NCBI GenBank assembly: GCA_013388685.1
Contig: JACAET010000016.1
Coordinates: 1-64,000, forward strand
Source: Chloroflexota bacterium
GTDB taxonomy: Bacteria; Chloroflexota; Anaerolineae; Anaerolineales; Villigracilaceae
Direction of reading: 5' to 3'
Length of the DNA: 64,000 bases
Both the position numbers and the translations under genes were made by a program. The notes below the pieces were generated by a model that saw only the letters and a program-made list of their open reading frames with translations, was not told where the DNA came from and searched no databases. This document shows, one piece after another, positions 17,111 to 25,093 of the stretch; position 1 is the first letter of the stretch; each line of letters starts with the position of its first letter.

Positions 17111-17923
17111 ATGCCAGCCAAATCAATTCGCAGGAAAAAGTTGGAAGAAGAACCGGTCATCGAGTTGGAGCATTTCGAAGAGCCGACAAGTCCGCCTGCC
17201 CCTGATCTCGATGAAACGTTTACGTTCAAACGCAGTCATTTTTACGCGGTGATGACCGTTCTCGCCTTTGCCGCAGGCACCCTGCTTGGGTATGTAGTGT
17301 GGGGCTTCGATCCGGCGGTGGAAAAATCGGTTGCGGCAGTGCAGGCTGGGGGGCCGATTGTGGAGGCGCCGGTCACTCAATCACCGCAATTCATCCGGTA
17401 TGAGGTAGCGGTCGAGGGATTCCCCTCCATCGGGCCAAAAGACGCTCCGATTACCATTTTGGAATTCAGCGATTATCAATGTCCGTATTGCCGCCGCTGG
17501 CACGAACAGGTATATCAGCCCTTGTTAAATGCCTATCCGGGGAAGATCCGTCTGGTATATCGCCACCTGCCGTTGACATCCATCCATCCCGATGCCTTCT
17601 CCGCGGCGGAAGCCGCCATGTGCGCGGGTGAACAGAATGCGTATTGGCAATTTCACGAAAAATTGTTCAGCCGTTCCGAACTGGGCGCCGTTGTGTATGA
17701 GCAATATGCCCGGGAACTCGGGTTGAATATGACCTCTTTCGAAACCTGTATCACGGAACGCAAATACCAGGAAGCGGTGCAGGCTGATCTCGATTTTGCC
17801 ATTGACCTGGGTGTGCGTTCGACACCGACGTTTTTCATCAACGGTCTTGCCATTGTCGGTGCGCAGCCTCTTTCCGTTTTCAAGCAGGTGATTGACAGGG
17901 AACTGGCAGGGGAAATTCCGTAG
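17111..17923 (+). CDS. Membrane-anchored DsbA-family thiol oxidoreductase
   Basis: 270 residues. A charged N-terminus, one membrane helix (about 44-66) and an external thioredoxin-fold domain. The active site is CPYC in SDYQCPYCRRWH and the cis-proline loop is RSTPTFFING. This arrangement is typical of DsbA/BdbD-like proteins that form or rearrange disulfides outside the membrane. The start at 17111 is chosen because a -10 hexamer overlaps the earlier candidates; there is no ribosome site. A deoxynucleoside kinase gene follows 90 nt later. Confidence 0.88.
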   Translation: MPAKSIRRKKLEEEPVIELEHFEEPTSPPAPDLDETFTFKRSHFYAVMTVLAFAAGTLLGYVVWGFDPAVEKSVAAVQAGGPIVEAPVTQSPQFIRYEVAVEGFPSIGPKDAPITILEFSDYQCPYCRRWHEQVYQPLLNAYPGKIRLVYRHLPLTSIHPDAFSAAEAAMCAGEQNAYWQFHEKLFSRSELGAVVYEQYARELGLNMTSFETCITERKYQEAVQADLDFAIDLGVRSTPTFFINGLAIVGAQPLSVFKQVIDRELAGEIP

Positions 17924-18012
17924 CAACGCCCTCGCACCGAGCAAAAAGAAGCGCATTCCAAACGGTGGACTTTATGGTTCGTTTGGGGCGGAATCATTTT
18001 CGGAGGGAAGCA

Positions 18013-18678
18013 ATGAAGAAGTTTGTTGCAGTGGCAGGCAATATCGGCGTGGGAAAATCCACTTTGGTCGAAATGCTTTGCGTGAGGCTGGGTTGGGAAC
18101 CCTTCTACGAACCCGTCACTGAAAACCCTTACCTCGAGGATTTCTACAAGGATATGGGCTCCTGGTCGTTTCATTCACAGGTGTTCTTCCTGACGCACCG
18201 GCTGCGCTCGCATTATAAACTTGGGCAGCATCCCGGTTCCGTGGTACAGGATCGAAGCGTGTACGAAGATGCGGAAATTTTCGCCTACAATCTCTTTCTT
18301 CAGGGATATATCAACCAGCGGGATTATCAAACCTATCGCGATCTGTATGAGACGACTTCCCGCCTCCTCCCGCCCCCTGACCTGGTCGTGTATCTGCGCG
18401 CATCCGTTCCTACCCTTTTGCACCGCATCAAGCGACGCGGACGCGACTATGAGCGGACAATTTCAGCGGAATACCTTCATGGCTTGAACAATCTCTACGA
18501 AGAATGGATTGACAACTTCACGCTTTGTCCCGTTCTTGCCGTTCCCGCCGATCAACTAGATTATGTCTCCCATTCCGGTCATTTGCGCTTGATTGTCGAA
18601 AAGGTTCAGGAGAAACTGACCGGCAAGGAAGAGGTTGTATTCGAACCGGATGAGGTGGCGCGCGCCGCGGACGACTAA
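18013..18678 (+). CDS. Deoxynucleoside kinase (deoxyadenosine/deoxyguanosine kinase family)
   Basis: 221 residues. P-loop GNIGVGKS (9-16), the substrate-binding EP(V)TENPYLEDFY region, the catalytic QDRSVYED motif and a lid arginine cluster (RIKRRGRDYER). It phosphorylates deoxyribonucleosides in the salvage pathway in the cytoplasm; which base is preferred cannot be read from sequence. The start ATG at 18013 has GGAGGG upstream. A strong terminator follows. Confidence 0.9.
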   Translation: MKKFVAVAGNIGVGKSTLVEMLCVRLGWEPFYEPVTENPYLEDFYKDMGSWSFHSQVFFLTHRLRSHYKLGQHPGSVVQDRSVYEDAEIFAYNLFLQGYINQRDYQTYRDLYETTSRLLPPPDLVVYLRASVPTLLHRIKRRGRDYERTISAEYLHGLNNLYEEWIDNFTLCPVLAVPADQLDYVSHSGHLRLIVEKVQEKLTGKEEVVFEPDEVARAADD

Positions 18679-18726
18679 GGTAGTCTTTGGGGGCGGGATG
18701 GTTTTCCGAGAATACTTTCTATAAAA

Positions 18727-18760
18727 CCAAAAAGCCCCATCGAATGATGGGGCTTTTTGG
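18727..18760. terminator. Bidirectional rho-independent terminator
   Basis: A perfect 15-bp stem (CCAAAAAGCCCCATC with its complement) and a GAAT loop, with A and T runs in the stem. It serves the kinase gene and the convergent Flp pilin gene. Confidence 0.92.
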
Positions 18761-18774
18761 TGGCTCCGCGCCGG

Positions 18775-18924
18775 TTACGGCAGGGAAGAGTTGATGGTGC
18801 TGAATGTGTTGCCGATCTTGGGTCCCAGCAATCGCATGACAGCAATCACAACGATGGCGACGAGCGCGAGGATAATCGCGTACTCGACAAGGCCCTGACC
18901 TTTTTCTTTGGGTGCGAACAACAT
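18775..18924 (-). CDS. Flp/Fap-type pilin (first of two)
   Basis: 49 residues: MLFAPKEKGQGLVEYAIILA and onward, a class IVb Flp prepilin. The short basic leader ends at the Gly before QGLVEY (the G-xxxx-EY cleavage pattern for TadV-type peptidase), followed by one hydrophobic helix and a short tail. AAAGGA lies 9 nt upstream of ATG. Flp pilins build Tad adhesion pili, but no tad machinery is in the window. Confidence 0.9.
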   Translation of the reverse strand: MLFAPKEKGQGLVEYAIILALVAIVVIAVMRLLGPKIGNTFSTINSSLP

Positions 18925-18956
18925 AATGGAAATTCCTTTCTGAAAAAAAATTTGGT

Positions 18957-18983
18957 AAGTTCCGGGGACCATCCCCGGAACTT
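18957..18983 (-). terminator. Hairpin between the two Flp pilin genes
   Basis: A perfect 12-bp stem (AAGTTCCGGGGA) with a 3-nt loop, followed on the minus strand by a run of eight T after a few bases. It could be a partial terminator or a transcript-stabilising element that sets the ratio of the two pilins. Confidence 0.55.
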
Positions 18984-19092
18984 TCTATATTGTACTCATA
19001 CTCCAAAATAGCACAAGAGGAATATTGTTTCTTTTAATTTCAACCTTGTTAGGCTTAAGAATATGATAAGTGCCGGTCTTTTTTTTCACAAA

Positions 19093-19242
19093 TCAGGGGA
19101 TGGAGGAATTAATCCGGGAAAAAGTGTTCCCAACGCTGGGACCCATGACGCGCATTACGGCAATAACTACAACAGCAACAAACACGAGAATAACCGCATA
19201 TTCCACAAGCCCCTGACCTTTCTCTTGGATAAAAAACAACAT
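19093..19242 (-). CDS. Flp/Fap-type pilin (second copy)
   Basis: 49 residues, the same length as its neighbour and closely similar: MLFFIQEKGQGLVEYAVILV, hydrophobic helix, then RVMGPSVGNTFSRINSSIP. The prepilin cleavage pattern GQGLVEY is intact. GGAG lies upstream. It is read before the first copy on the minus strand, so the two form a tandem pair. The gap 19243-19454 contains AT-rich sequence with no clear signal beyond this ribosome site. Confidence 0.88.
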   Translation of the reverse strand: MLFFIQEKGQGLVEYAVILVFVAVVVIAVMRVMGPSVGNTFSRINSSIP

Positions 19243-19454
19243 AGCGCCTGCTCCATTATCATATGTTGTAACGATAAATACTTGACCATTTTCGCCGAAT
19301 AATGTTACAACCCTGGGCGGGTAATTTTCAGTAATTCACGAAAACCCGGCGTAATTTGTGATCTTCGACGGTAGAGACCATCCAATACGCTTCAGCCTTT
19401 GGTTTTCCCAAAATTTTTGGAACCGCAGGCAATATCGTTCAGGAGAAGTTCTGG

Positions 19455-20105
19455 TTGAGAAAAATTCTTGCCTTCGTCCGGCGCATCTTTTTCATTGCAG
19501 GAATCGTTGGATTCCTGGGATTGGCTTTACCACGTCTGTTCACTTCCTTATACGCGTGGCAGAAGATTTACACCGTGGAGAACGCTCCCGCTGAACGGGT
19601 CGCCATCATCTTTGGAGCCGGTTTACGCCGCGATGGTACACCGACTACCATTCTGCGCGACCGGGTGAAGACCGGTGCACGCCTGTATTTCGAAGGGAAG
19701 ACGGAAAAACTGCTAATGAGCGGCGATAACCAGGTTGTAGAATACAACGAGCCTGAAGCGATGCGCCAATATGCGCTCTCTCTGGGCATACCAGACGAGG
19801 CGATCGTATTGGACTATGCCGGAAGGCGCACCTACGATACCTGTTACCGGGCAAAAGCGATTTTTGGCGTGAAGAGTGCTCTATTGGTGACTCAGAGTTT
19901 CCATTTGCCGCGCGCCCTGTTTCTCTGCAACACATTGGGAGTCAAAGCGGCTGGCGTGGAGGCAAACAACTTTAACTACCTGAAGCGCTCTCTTTTCCTG
20001 TGGAATCTGCGCGAACAATTCGCCACGGTCACGGCGTTCGTGGATGTATTTTTCGAAAAACCCCTCCCAATATTGGGGAAAGCCGAGCCGATCTTTCTGG
20101 ATTGA
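19455..20105 (+). CDS. SanA/YdcF-like (DUF218) membrane-anchored protein
   Basis: 216 residues. One N-terminal helix (about 10-32) anchors a DUF218 domain with the typical segments IIFGAGLRRDGTPT, LLMSGDN, YDTCYRAKAIFGV and VTQSFHLPRALFLC. Family members such as SanA affect envelope permeability; the reaction is not established. The start is TTG at 19455, preceded by AGGAGAAG; no ATG with a ribosome site exists nearby. Downstream lies the candidate origin region. Confidence 0.85.
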   Translation: MRKILAFVRRIFFIAGIVGFLGLALPRLFTSLYAWQKIYTVENAPAERVAIIFGAGLRRDGTPTTILRDRVKTGARLYFEGKTEKLLMSGDNQVVEYNEPEAMRQYALSLGIPDEAIVLDYAGRRTYDTCYRAKAIFGVKSALLVTQSFHLPRALFLCNTLGVKAAGVEANNFNYLKRSLFLWNLREQFATVTAFVDVFFEKPLPILGKAEPIFLD

Positions 20106-20579
20106 TCCATACAACTTATCCACAGGGTTGAGATCTGCCTTGAATGCGACACGAAGAATCACCCGTTGGTACTAGATTCATATCCAGATTTGGGGGATGG
20201 AAAGTTTTCCGACTTGCATGTTCAGACAACTAAATTGTGGATAACCATCGTTTATTTGTGGATAAGTGCCTGCCCTTGTGGAGAACTCCTGTTTACTGCA
20301 TCCATTTGACTAGAGAGCCTACCCCCATATGTGGGGGCTGATCTCGATGGATGTCAAAATATAGAAAACATAAAAAATCTACTTTCGTTGTGGATGAGAT
20401 GTGGATATGTTTTCAAGATTCTTTCCACAATCAGGCAATGTCCTTTATGGCGGTTCCAACCCTACATCCGGAGCGAGACGGGGGCATCACCCCATATCTG
20501 CGGTCATACGGGCTTTGTCCACAGTATCCACAGTTCCTGCTACTGTTACGAGTCCAGTATCCTCTATCATAAGAGTTGC
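20106..20579. other. Candidate chromosomal replication origin (DnaA-box cluster)
   Basis: A 470-bp non-coding stretch with three perfect DnaA boxes (TTATCCACA at 20116-20124; its complement at 20236-20244 and 20257-20265). There are also at least five one- or two-mismatch boxes (20277-20285, 20389-20397, 20400-20408, 20515-20523, 20524-20532, possibly 20421-20429), in both orientations. An AT-rich tract lies in the middle and a near-palindrome CCCCCATATGTGGGGG at 20323-20338. dnaA is not in the window; dnaN lies 20 kb away. SpoVS is the next gene. Origin function is inferred from box density only. Confidence 0.68.
20355..20385. other. AT-rich tract, possible DNA unwinding element
   Basis: A 31-bp tract of which 26 bases are A or T lies immediately beside two reversed near-match DnaA boxes, the usual arrangement of an unwinding element. 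Confidence 0.45.
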
Positions 20580-20608
20580 TTGAATAGAAAGGCTTAATCT
20601 TGTACAAT
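20580..20608 (+). promoter_or_regulatory. Sigma-70-type promoter for spoVS
   Basis: -35 TTGAAT (20580-20585), a 17-bp spacer and -10 TACAAT (20603-20608), 41 nt before the start codon. Confidence 0.65.
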
Positions 20609-20649
20609 GCCTTTAGTACAGCCCCTCTTTTCATTGTTGGGAGGTTCCC

Positions 20650-20910
20650 ATGGAGATGATCAAAGTTTCTGCAAACTCCCGTACTTCTGCCGTTGCTGGG
20701 GCAATTGCGGGCGTCGTCCGTGAGCATAAACGGGCGGAAGTGCAGGCGATTGGCGCTGGCGCCGTCAATCAGGCAATCAAAGCGCTGGTGCTGGCGATTG
20801 GCTATCTCAAAAACGATGGTCTCGACGTAGTCTGCATTCCCGAATTTGCCGATGTAACCATCGAAGACAAAGTGCGCACCGCCATCAAGATCGTGGTGGA
20901 GCCTCGATAG
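20650..20910 (+). CDS. spoVS: SpoVS family protein
   Basis: 86 residues, the full length of the family and strongly conserved in type: EMIKVSANSRTSAVAGAIAG, EVQAIGAGAVNQAIKA, and VCIPEFADVTIEDKVRTAIK. In Bacillus SpoVS affects sporulation and cell division; it has an Alba-like fold that may bind nucleic acid. Homologues are common in non-sporulating Chloroflexota. There is no operon partner. It directly borders the candidate origin, which may be relevant to a DNA-binding role. Confidence 0.95.
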   Translation: MEMIKVSANSRTSAVAGAIAGVVREHKRAEVQAIGAGAVNQAIKALVLAIGYLKNDGLDVVCIPEFADVTIEDKVRTAIKIVVEPR

Positions 20911-20921
20911 CCCGTCCGTAC

Positions 20922-20952
20922 TTGGACATTCCACTTCTAGGGGGCTTATAAT
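20922..20952 (+). promoter_or_regulatory. Possible promoter for the lamin-tail protein
   Basis: -10 TATAAT (20947-20952) with TTGGAC at 20922-20927; the 19-bp spacer is long. The start codon is 76 nt downstream. Confidence 0.4.
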
Positions 20953-21028
20953 ATGACATATTGTTCCCCGCCTCCCGCGCAGGGACGTTCGATTCTGTTT
21001 ACGAGGGCTTGTCTGCCCTTCGAACTTT

Positions 21029-23758
21029 ATGCGCCGTCCAAAACCTTTTGTCCGTTTTCTGTTCTTCATTTTTTTGCTTGCCTGTCTGTTGACCGGGCTG
21101 GCGGGGACGGTACGCGTTCCGGTGCAGGCGGCGCCGCAGCGACAGGCAGTTTTTAGCGTAGTGATTAGCGAATTCAGATTTCTCGGACCCGCCGGGGGAA
21201 ACGATGAATTTATCGAGTTGTACAATCCCACTGCCGCAACGATTGACATCAGCGGTTGGTTGATTCGAGGCTCCAACAATGCCGGCTCCGTCAGCACCCG
21301 CGCAACCATTCCTGCCTCGACCTTTCTCGCTCCCGGTCAATATTACCTCGTTGCCAACAACGCAGCGGGCGGCTACAGCGGCGCCACCCTGGCAGACCTG
21401 AACTACACCACCGGCATTACGGATGACGGCGGCGTTGCCCTGACCCTGTCCGATGGCGTCACCATCATGGATGCCGTCGGGCTGAGCGCAGGTTCCGCCT
21501 ATAAAGAGGGAACCCCGCTCACCCCTCTCAGCGGTACGGCAGACCAGAGCTACGAACGAAAGACGGCAAGCGGCGGAGGAAATTGTAACGACACAGACAA
21601 CAACCAGGCAGATTTCACCTGGAATCAAACAAGCAGCAATCCACAAAATTCTGCCAGCCTGCCGGTGGCATGTATTTCTGTAACCAACGTCACCTCGCCA
21701 ACCCCAGACGGCACGTACACAACCGGCAACATCATAGATGTTACCGTTTCCTTCAATGCAGTGGTGGATGTCACCGGCACCCCCACGCTGCTGCTGGAAA
21801 CAGGCATCACCGATCGAACCGCCTCCTACCTCTCCGGCAGCGGAACCAACACCCTGACATTCCGCTATACCGTCGCGGCGGGCGATTCCTCGATTGACCT
21901 CGATTATGTCTCGACCTCCGCGCTGGCGTTGAACGGCGGCTCGATTGTCGGCGCAGCCGGAAACGCAATCTTGTTTCTGCCTGATCCGGGCGCACCGGGT
22001 TCTTTGAGCGACAACAAAGATATTGTGATTGATAACGGTGCGCCTCCTTCGCTGAACTCCATTCGCCGCCAGAATCCAACTGTTGCAATCACCAATGCCG
22101 ATACCCTTACCTTCCGCCTGACTTTTACGGAAACGGTCATCGGTGTTGACGCTTCGGATTTTGTGCTGACAGGCGCCACCGGCGCGGCGTTATCGGTGAC
22201 GGCGGTCAGCGGCAGCGTGTACGATGTAACCGCTTCGGGCGGCACTCTGCCAGCCTATAACGGCGCCGTTGGGCTGGATTTGAATCCCGCTCAAAACATC
22301 ACGGATGCTCTTGGAAACCCGCTGCCTCTTGCGGAACCTGTCGTTGACGAAACCTATACCCTCGACAATACTGCCCCTTCGGTGATGATCGAACAGGCAA
22401 CCGGTCAGGCAGACCCCACCGGTGTGCCGCCGGTGCAGTTCACGATCATATTCTCGGAAGCGATCAACCCCTCCACCTTCACCGTCAGCGATATTCGGCA
22501 AACCGGCAGCGCAAATTTTATTGCATGGAGCATTACCGATTCGGGCGACAATCAAAATTTCACCTTGACTGCCACATCCATCGGTCAAAACGGGACATTG
22601 GTGCCTGTAATTGACGCAGGCACGGTTTTTGACCCGGCCGGCAACACCAACCTTGCCAGCACAAGCATTGATAATTCAGTCACTTATCTGGATACCACCC
22701 CGCCCGCTGTGACCATCAATCAGGCAACCGGTCAGGCAGACCCGGCAACCGCATTGCCGATCAACTTTACGGTCGTCTTTTCTGAGCCGATTGTTGCCAG
22801 CATCTTCACCCCCTCTGATATTACCCAGACCGGCACCGCCACAGGCATTACCTGGACCATTACAAATTCCGGTGATAACAAGACCTTCACAGTCTCTGCC
22901 ACCGCCGTGACGGTTCCCGGCACGCTTCGCCCCACCATCCCTGCAAACCGTGTAACAGACCTCGTGGGCAACACCAACCTTGCCAGCACCAGCACAGACA
23001 ATACTGTCACATATGCACCGCCGCCCACGCCCACCGTCACCCCCACCCGCACTCCCACCCGCACCCGTACCCCCACCCCGGTGCGCACCGCAACGCCCAC
23101 GCGCACCGCAACCCCTCTGCCTCCCCCTCCGCCTCTTCTAGCCATCAGTGAATTCGTCCCGCGTCCCGGCAGCGACTGGAACAATGACGGCTTCATTAAT
23201 ACCGGCGACGAGTACATCGAACTGCTCAACTACGGCGTCGTCAACATCGTCCTGAGCGGATACAAACTGGACGATGAAGTCAACGTCGGCTCTGCTCCCT
23301 TCCCGCTTCCTTCCATCACACTCAAGCCCGGCGAACGGTACGTGTTCTACGGCAGTCAAACGGGATTGCTCCTCAGCGACGGCGGCGACGGCGTGCGCCT
23401 GCTCAAGCCAAACGGACAGTTGATGGATGCTTACAACTACTCGGTGGTCCAGTTTCCCAATCAATCCTTCTGCCGCTTGCCTGATAACGGCGGTGCAGGC
23501 GACTGGAACATGAACTGTTTCCCGACCCCCGGTTTACGAAACTCCCTGAGCGGCAACATCCTCCGCCCGCCCACCCTGGTGGAAGAAGATCAACCGTTCT
23601 GCCCCATCGCGGATACGCTCCCGTACGAATTTGTCCTTGCGGAGTGCGCTCCGTTCGGAAACAACATTTGGAACCGTGCCTATTGGGATCGCTTTGGCTG
23701 GTATGGGGAGCGAACTCTGCCAAACGTGGACGGCAAATGGAACGTTTTTGCGGATTGA
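21029..23758 (+). CDS. Large exported protein with two lamin-tail domains and Ig-like repeats
   Basis: 909 residues. Signal peptide (about 1-34, cleavage after VQA). First lamin-tail domain (about 44-190: VISEFRFLGPAGGNDEFIELYN). Then several bacterial Ig-like units, of which two are near-repeats containing IxQATGQADP, FTVxFSEPI and NTNLASTSxDN. A Pro/Thr/Arg linker (about 670-700) leads to a second lamin-tail domain (AISEFVPRPGSDWNNDGFIN, DEYIELLNYG). No membrane anchor or sorting motif is seen at the C-terminus. Such proteins are surface or secreted structural factors of unknown role. No ribosome site precedes the ATG. Confidence 0.85.
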   Translation: MRRPKPFVRFLFFIFLLACLLTGLAGTVRVPVQAAPQRQAVFSVVISEFRFLGPAGGNDEFIELYNPTAATIDISGWLIRGSNNAGSVSTRATIPASTFLAPGQYYLVANNAAGGYSGATLADLNYTTGITDDGGVALTLSDGVTIMDAVGLSAGSAYKEGTPLTPLSGTADQSYERKTASGGGNCNDTDNNQADFTWNQTSSNPQNSASLPVACISVTNVTSPTPDGTYTTGNIIDVTVSFNAVVDVTGTPTLLLETGITDRTASYLSGSGTNTLTFRYTVAAGDSSIDLDYVSTSALALNGGSIVGAAGNAILFLPDPGAPGSLSDNKDIVIDNGAPPSLNSIRRQNPTVAITNADTLTFRLTFTETVIGVDASDFVLTGATGAALSVTAVSGSVYDVTASGGTLPAYNGAVGLDLNPAQNITDALGNPLPLAEPVVDETYTLDNTAPSVMIEQATGQADPTGVPPVQFTIIFSEAINPSTFTVSDIRQTGSANFIAWSITDSGDNQNFTLTATSIGQNGTLVPVIDAGTVFDPAGNTNLASTSIDNSVTYLDTTPPAVTINQATGQADPATALPINFTVVFSEPIVASIFTPSDITQTGTATGITWTITNSGDNKTFTVSATAVTVPGTLRPTIPANRVTDLVGNTNLASTSTDNTVTYAPPPTPTVTPTRTPTRTRTPTPVRTATPTRTATPLPPPPPLLAISEFVPRPGSDWNNDGFINTGDEYIELLNYGVVNIVLSGYKLDDEVNVGSAPFPLPSITLKPGERYVFYGSQTGLLLSDGGDGVRLLKPNGQLMDAYNYSVVQFPNQSFCRLPDNGGAGDWNMNCFPTPGLRNSLSGNILRPPTLVEEDQPFCPIADTLPYEFVLAECAPFGNNIWNRAYWDRFGWYGERTLPNVDGKWNVFAD

Positions 23759-23783
23759 TACCCGGCAACAGGGCGACGCCCCC

Positions 23784-24482
23784 TCACAGCCAACCCACCC
23801 CCCACACAATCAACGGCGCGACCAACAGCCCCGGCAGCATATTCCCCACGCGTATCTTTTTGATTTCCAGCAGACTGCTGATTGCAAGCCCCAGCAAAAT
23901 GACGCCACCCGTCGCGGTCAATTCATTCATCATGGAGGAGGTGACGATTGCGTTCAACTGCGCCGCCAGCAGGCTGATACCGCCCTGGTAAACGAAGATG
24001 ATGACCGTCGAGAACATTACTCCAACCCCCAGCGTTGACGCGAAGGCCATGGACGCAAACCCATCCAGCACAGACTTGACCGCCAGCAGGTTATAGTTGC
24101 CTGTCAACCCGTCCTGAATCGAACCCAGTATCGTCATCGGTCCCACGCAGAACAACAACGACGCGGTCAGAAAGCCGCGCACGAACGCGTTCGAGCCGTC
24201 ATCGTCCGTTTTTGAAAAGCGCTGTTCGAGAACTTTCCCCAAATTCTGCAGACCGTCTTCGATGCGCCACCACTCGCCGAGCAGGGTGCCGATCAACAGC
24301 GCGCCCAGCACGATCAGTGGATTCTCCGTCTTCAGGAACATCTGCAATCCCATTGCCGCCGTGAAGAGACCCATCCCTGCGATGACGGTCGCTTTCAATT
24401 TGTCGGGGATGCGTGCGCCAAAGAGCAAGCCGATCATCCCGCCGATCAAGACGGTCGCGATGTTGAGGAATGTGCCGGTCAT
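23784..24482 (-). CDS. DUF554 family membrane protein
   Basis: 232 residues with about six or seven hydrophobic helices. Typical DUF554 pieces are TFLNIATVLIGGMIGLLFG at the start, VLGALLIGTLLGEWWRIE, and FVGPMTILGSIQDGLTG-like CVGPMTILGSIQDG. The family is thought to be transport-related without proof. It follows the cobalamin adenosyltransferase gene by 37 nt on the same strand and is probably co-transcribed with it. It converges on the lamin-tail gene with only 25 bp between. Confidence 0.88.
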   Translation of the reverse strand: MTGTFLNIATVLIGGMIGLLFGARIPDKLKATVIAGMGLFTAAMGLQMFLKTENPLIVLGALLIGTLLGEWWRIEDGLQNLGKVLEQRFSKTDDDGSNAFVRGFLTASLLFCVGPMTILGSIQDGLTGNYNLLAVKSVLDGFASMAFASTLGVGVMFSTVIIFVYQGGISLLAAQLNAIVTSSMMNELTATGGVILLGLAISSLLEIKKIRVGNMLPGLLVAPLIVWGVGWL

Positions 24483-24519
24483 TTTACGCCTGTAGGGGTG
24501 GCCTGTGGCGCATCTACTT

Positions 24520-25062
24520 TTACGCCTTTGCCAGCGTCGTTTTGTGACCCGCCGCTTTGTTTTCCAGCAACTCCAGCACGAAACATAAAGACGACAGGCG
24601 GTTCAAATATCGTTGCAAATCGGGGTTCGAGAGTCCGTCCGTGTCGTACATTTCCACCACGCGGCGTTCCGCCCGGCGGATGATTGCCCGCGCCAGCGAG
24701 AGCGCCGCGCCCGCCAGCGAATCGCCGGGCAGGATGAACTCCTTCGGCATTTCGACGGCTTTGGCTAACTCGTCCGTCTGCTCTTCGAGCCACTTCACGC
24801 GGCTTTCATCAATAAAACGGAATTTTTCGGCGTTTTCGGGCGTTGCCGCCACCTCCGCCATCAGTTTGTACAAATCTCGCTGGGCTTCGAGCAGGATGGG
24901 ACCCGAGCGTGGATCGAGACATTGGGCACGCGCCAAGCCGAGAGCCGCGGTCGATTCGTCCACCGTCCCGATGGCTTCGATGCGCGCATCGTACTTCATC
25001 ACGCGTCCCTCGCCCAGCAATCCCGTCGTTCCGTCGTCGCCTTTGGTCGTATAAAATGTCAT
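24520..25062 (-). CDS. Cob(I)alamin adenosyltransferase, PduO type
   Basis: 180 residues of the PduO/MMAB family: TKGDDGTTGLLG at the N-terminus (ATP-binding), then EAIGTVDESTAALGLAR, ILPGDSLAGAALSLARAIIRRAERRVV and NRLSSLCFVLELLEN. It transfers the adenosyl group of ATP to cobalamin, making coenzyme B12. The start lies 6 nt after a -10 hexamer, so the mRNA is probably leaderless. It is divergent from the HET-C-like gene with only 31 bp between the start codons. Confidence 0.92.
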   Translation of the reverse strand: MTFYTTKGDDGTTGLLGEGRVMKYDARIEAIGTVDESTAALGLARAQCLDPRSGPILLEAQRDLYKLMAEVAATPENAEKFRFIDESRVKWLEEQTDELAKAVEMPKEFILPGDSLAGAALSLARAIIRRAERRVVEMYDTDGLSNPDLQRYLNRLSSLCFVLELLENKAAGHKTTLAKA

Positions 25063-25068
25063 GCGGGC

Positions 25069-25074
25069 ATTATA
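25069..25074 (-). promoter_or_regulatory. -10 element of a leaderless promoter for the adenosyltransferase
   Basis: TATAAT on the minus strand followed by GCCCGC and the ATG at 25062. No ribosome site fits between. Confidence 0.6.
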
Positions 25075-25081
25075 ACGCAGT

Positions 25082-25087
25082 TATAAT
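25082..25087 (+). promoter_or_regulatory. -10 element of a leaderless promoter for the HET-C-like gene
   Basis: TATAAT 6 nt before the ATG at 25094. It is only 7 bp from the divergent -10 element, so each -35 region must lie inside or beside the other gene's coding start. Confidence 0.6.
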
Positions 25088-25093
25088 CGGCAA

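Noticed and set aside
20431..21309. 292-codon minus-strand open frame across the DnaA-box region, spoVS and the lamin-tail gene
   Set aside because: It crosses two real genes and promoters and encodes nothing recognisable.
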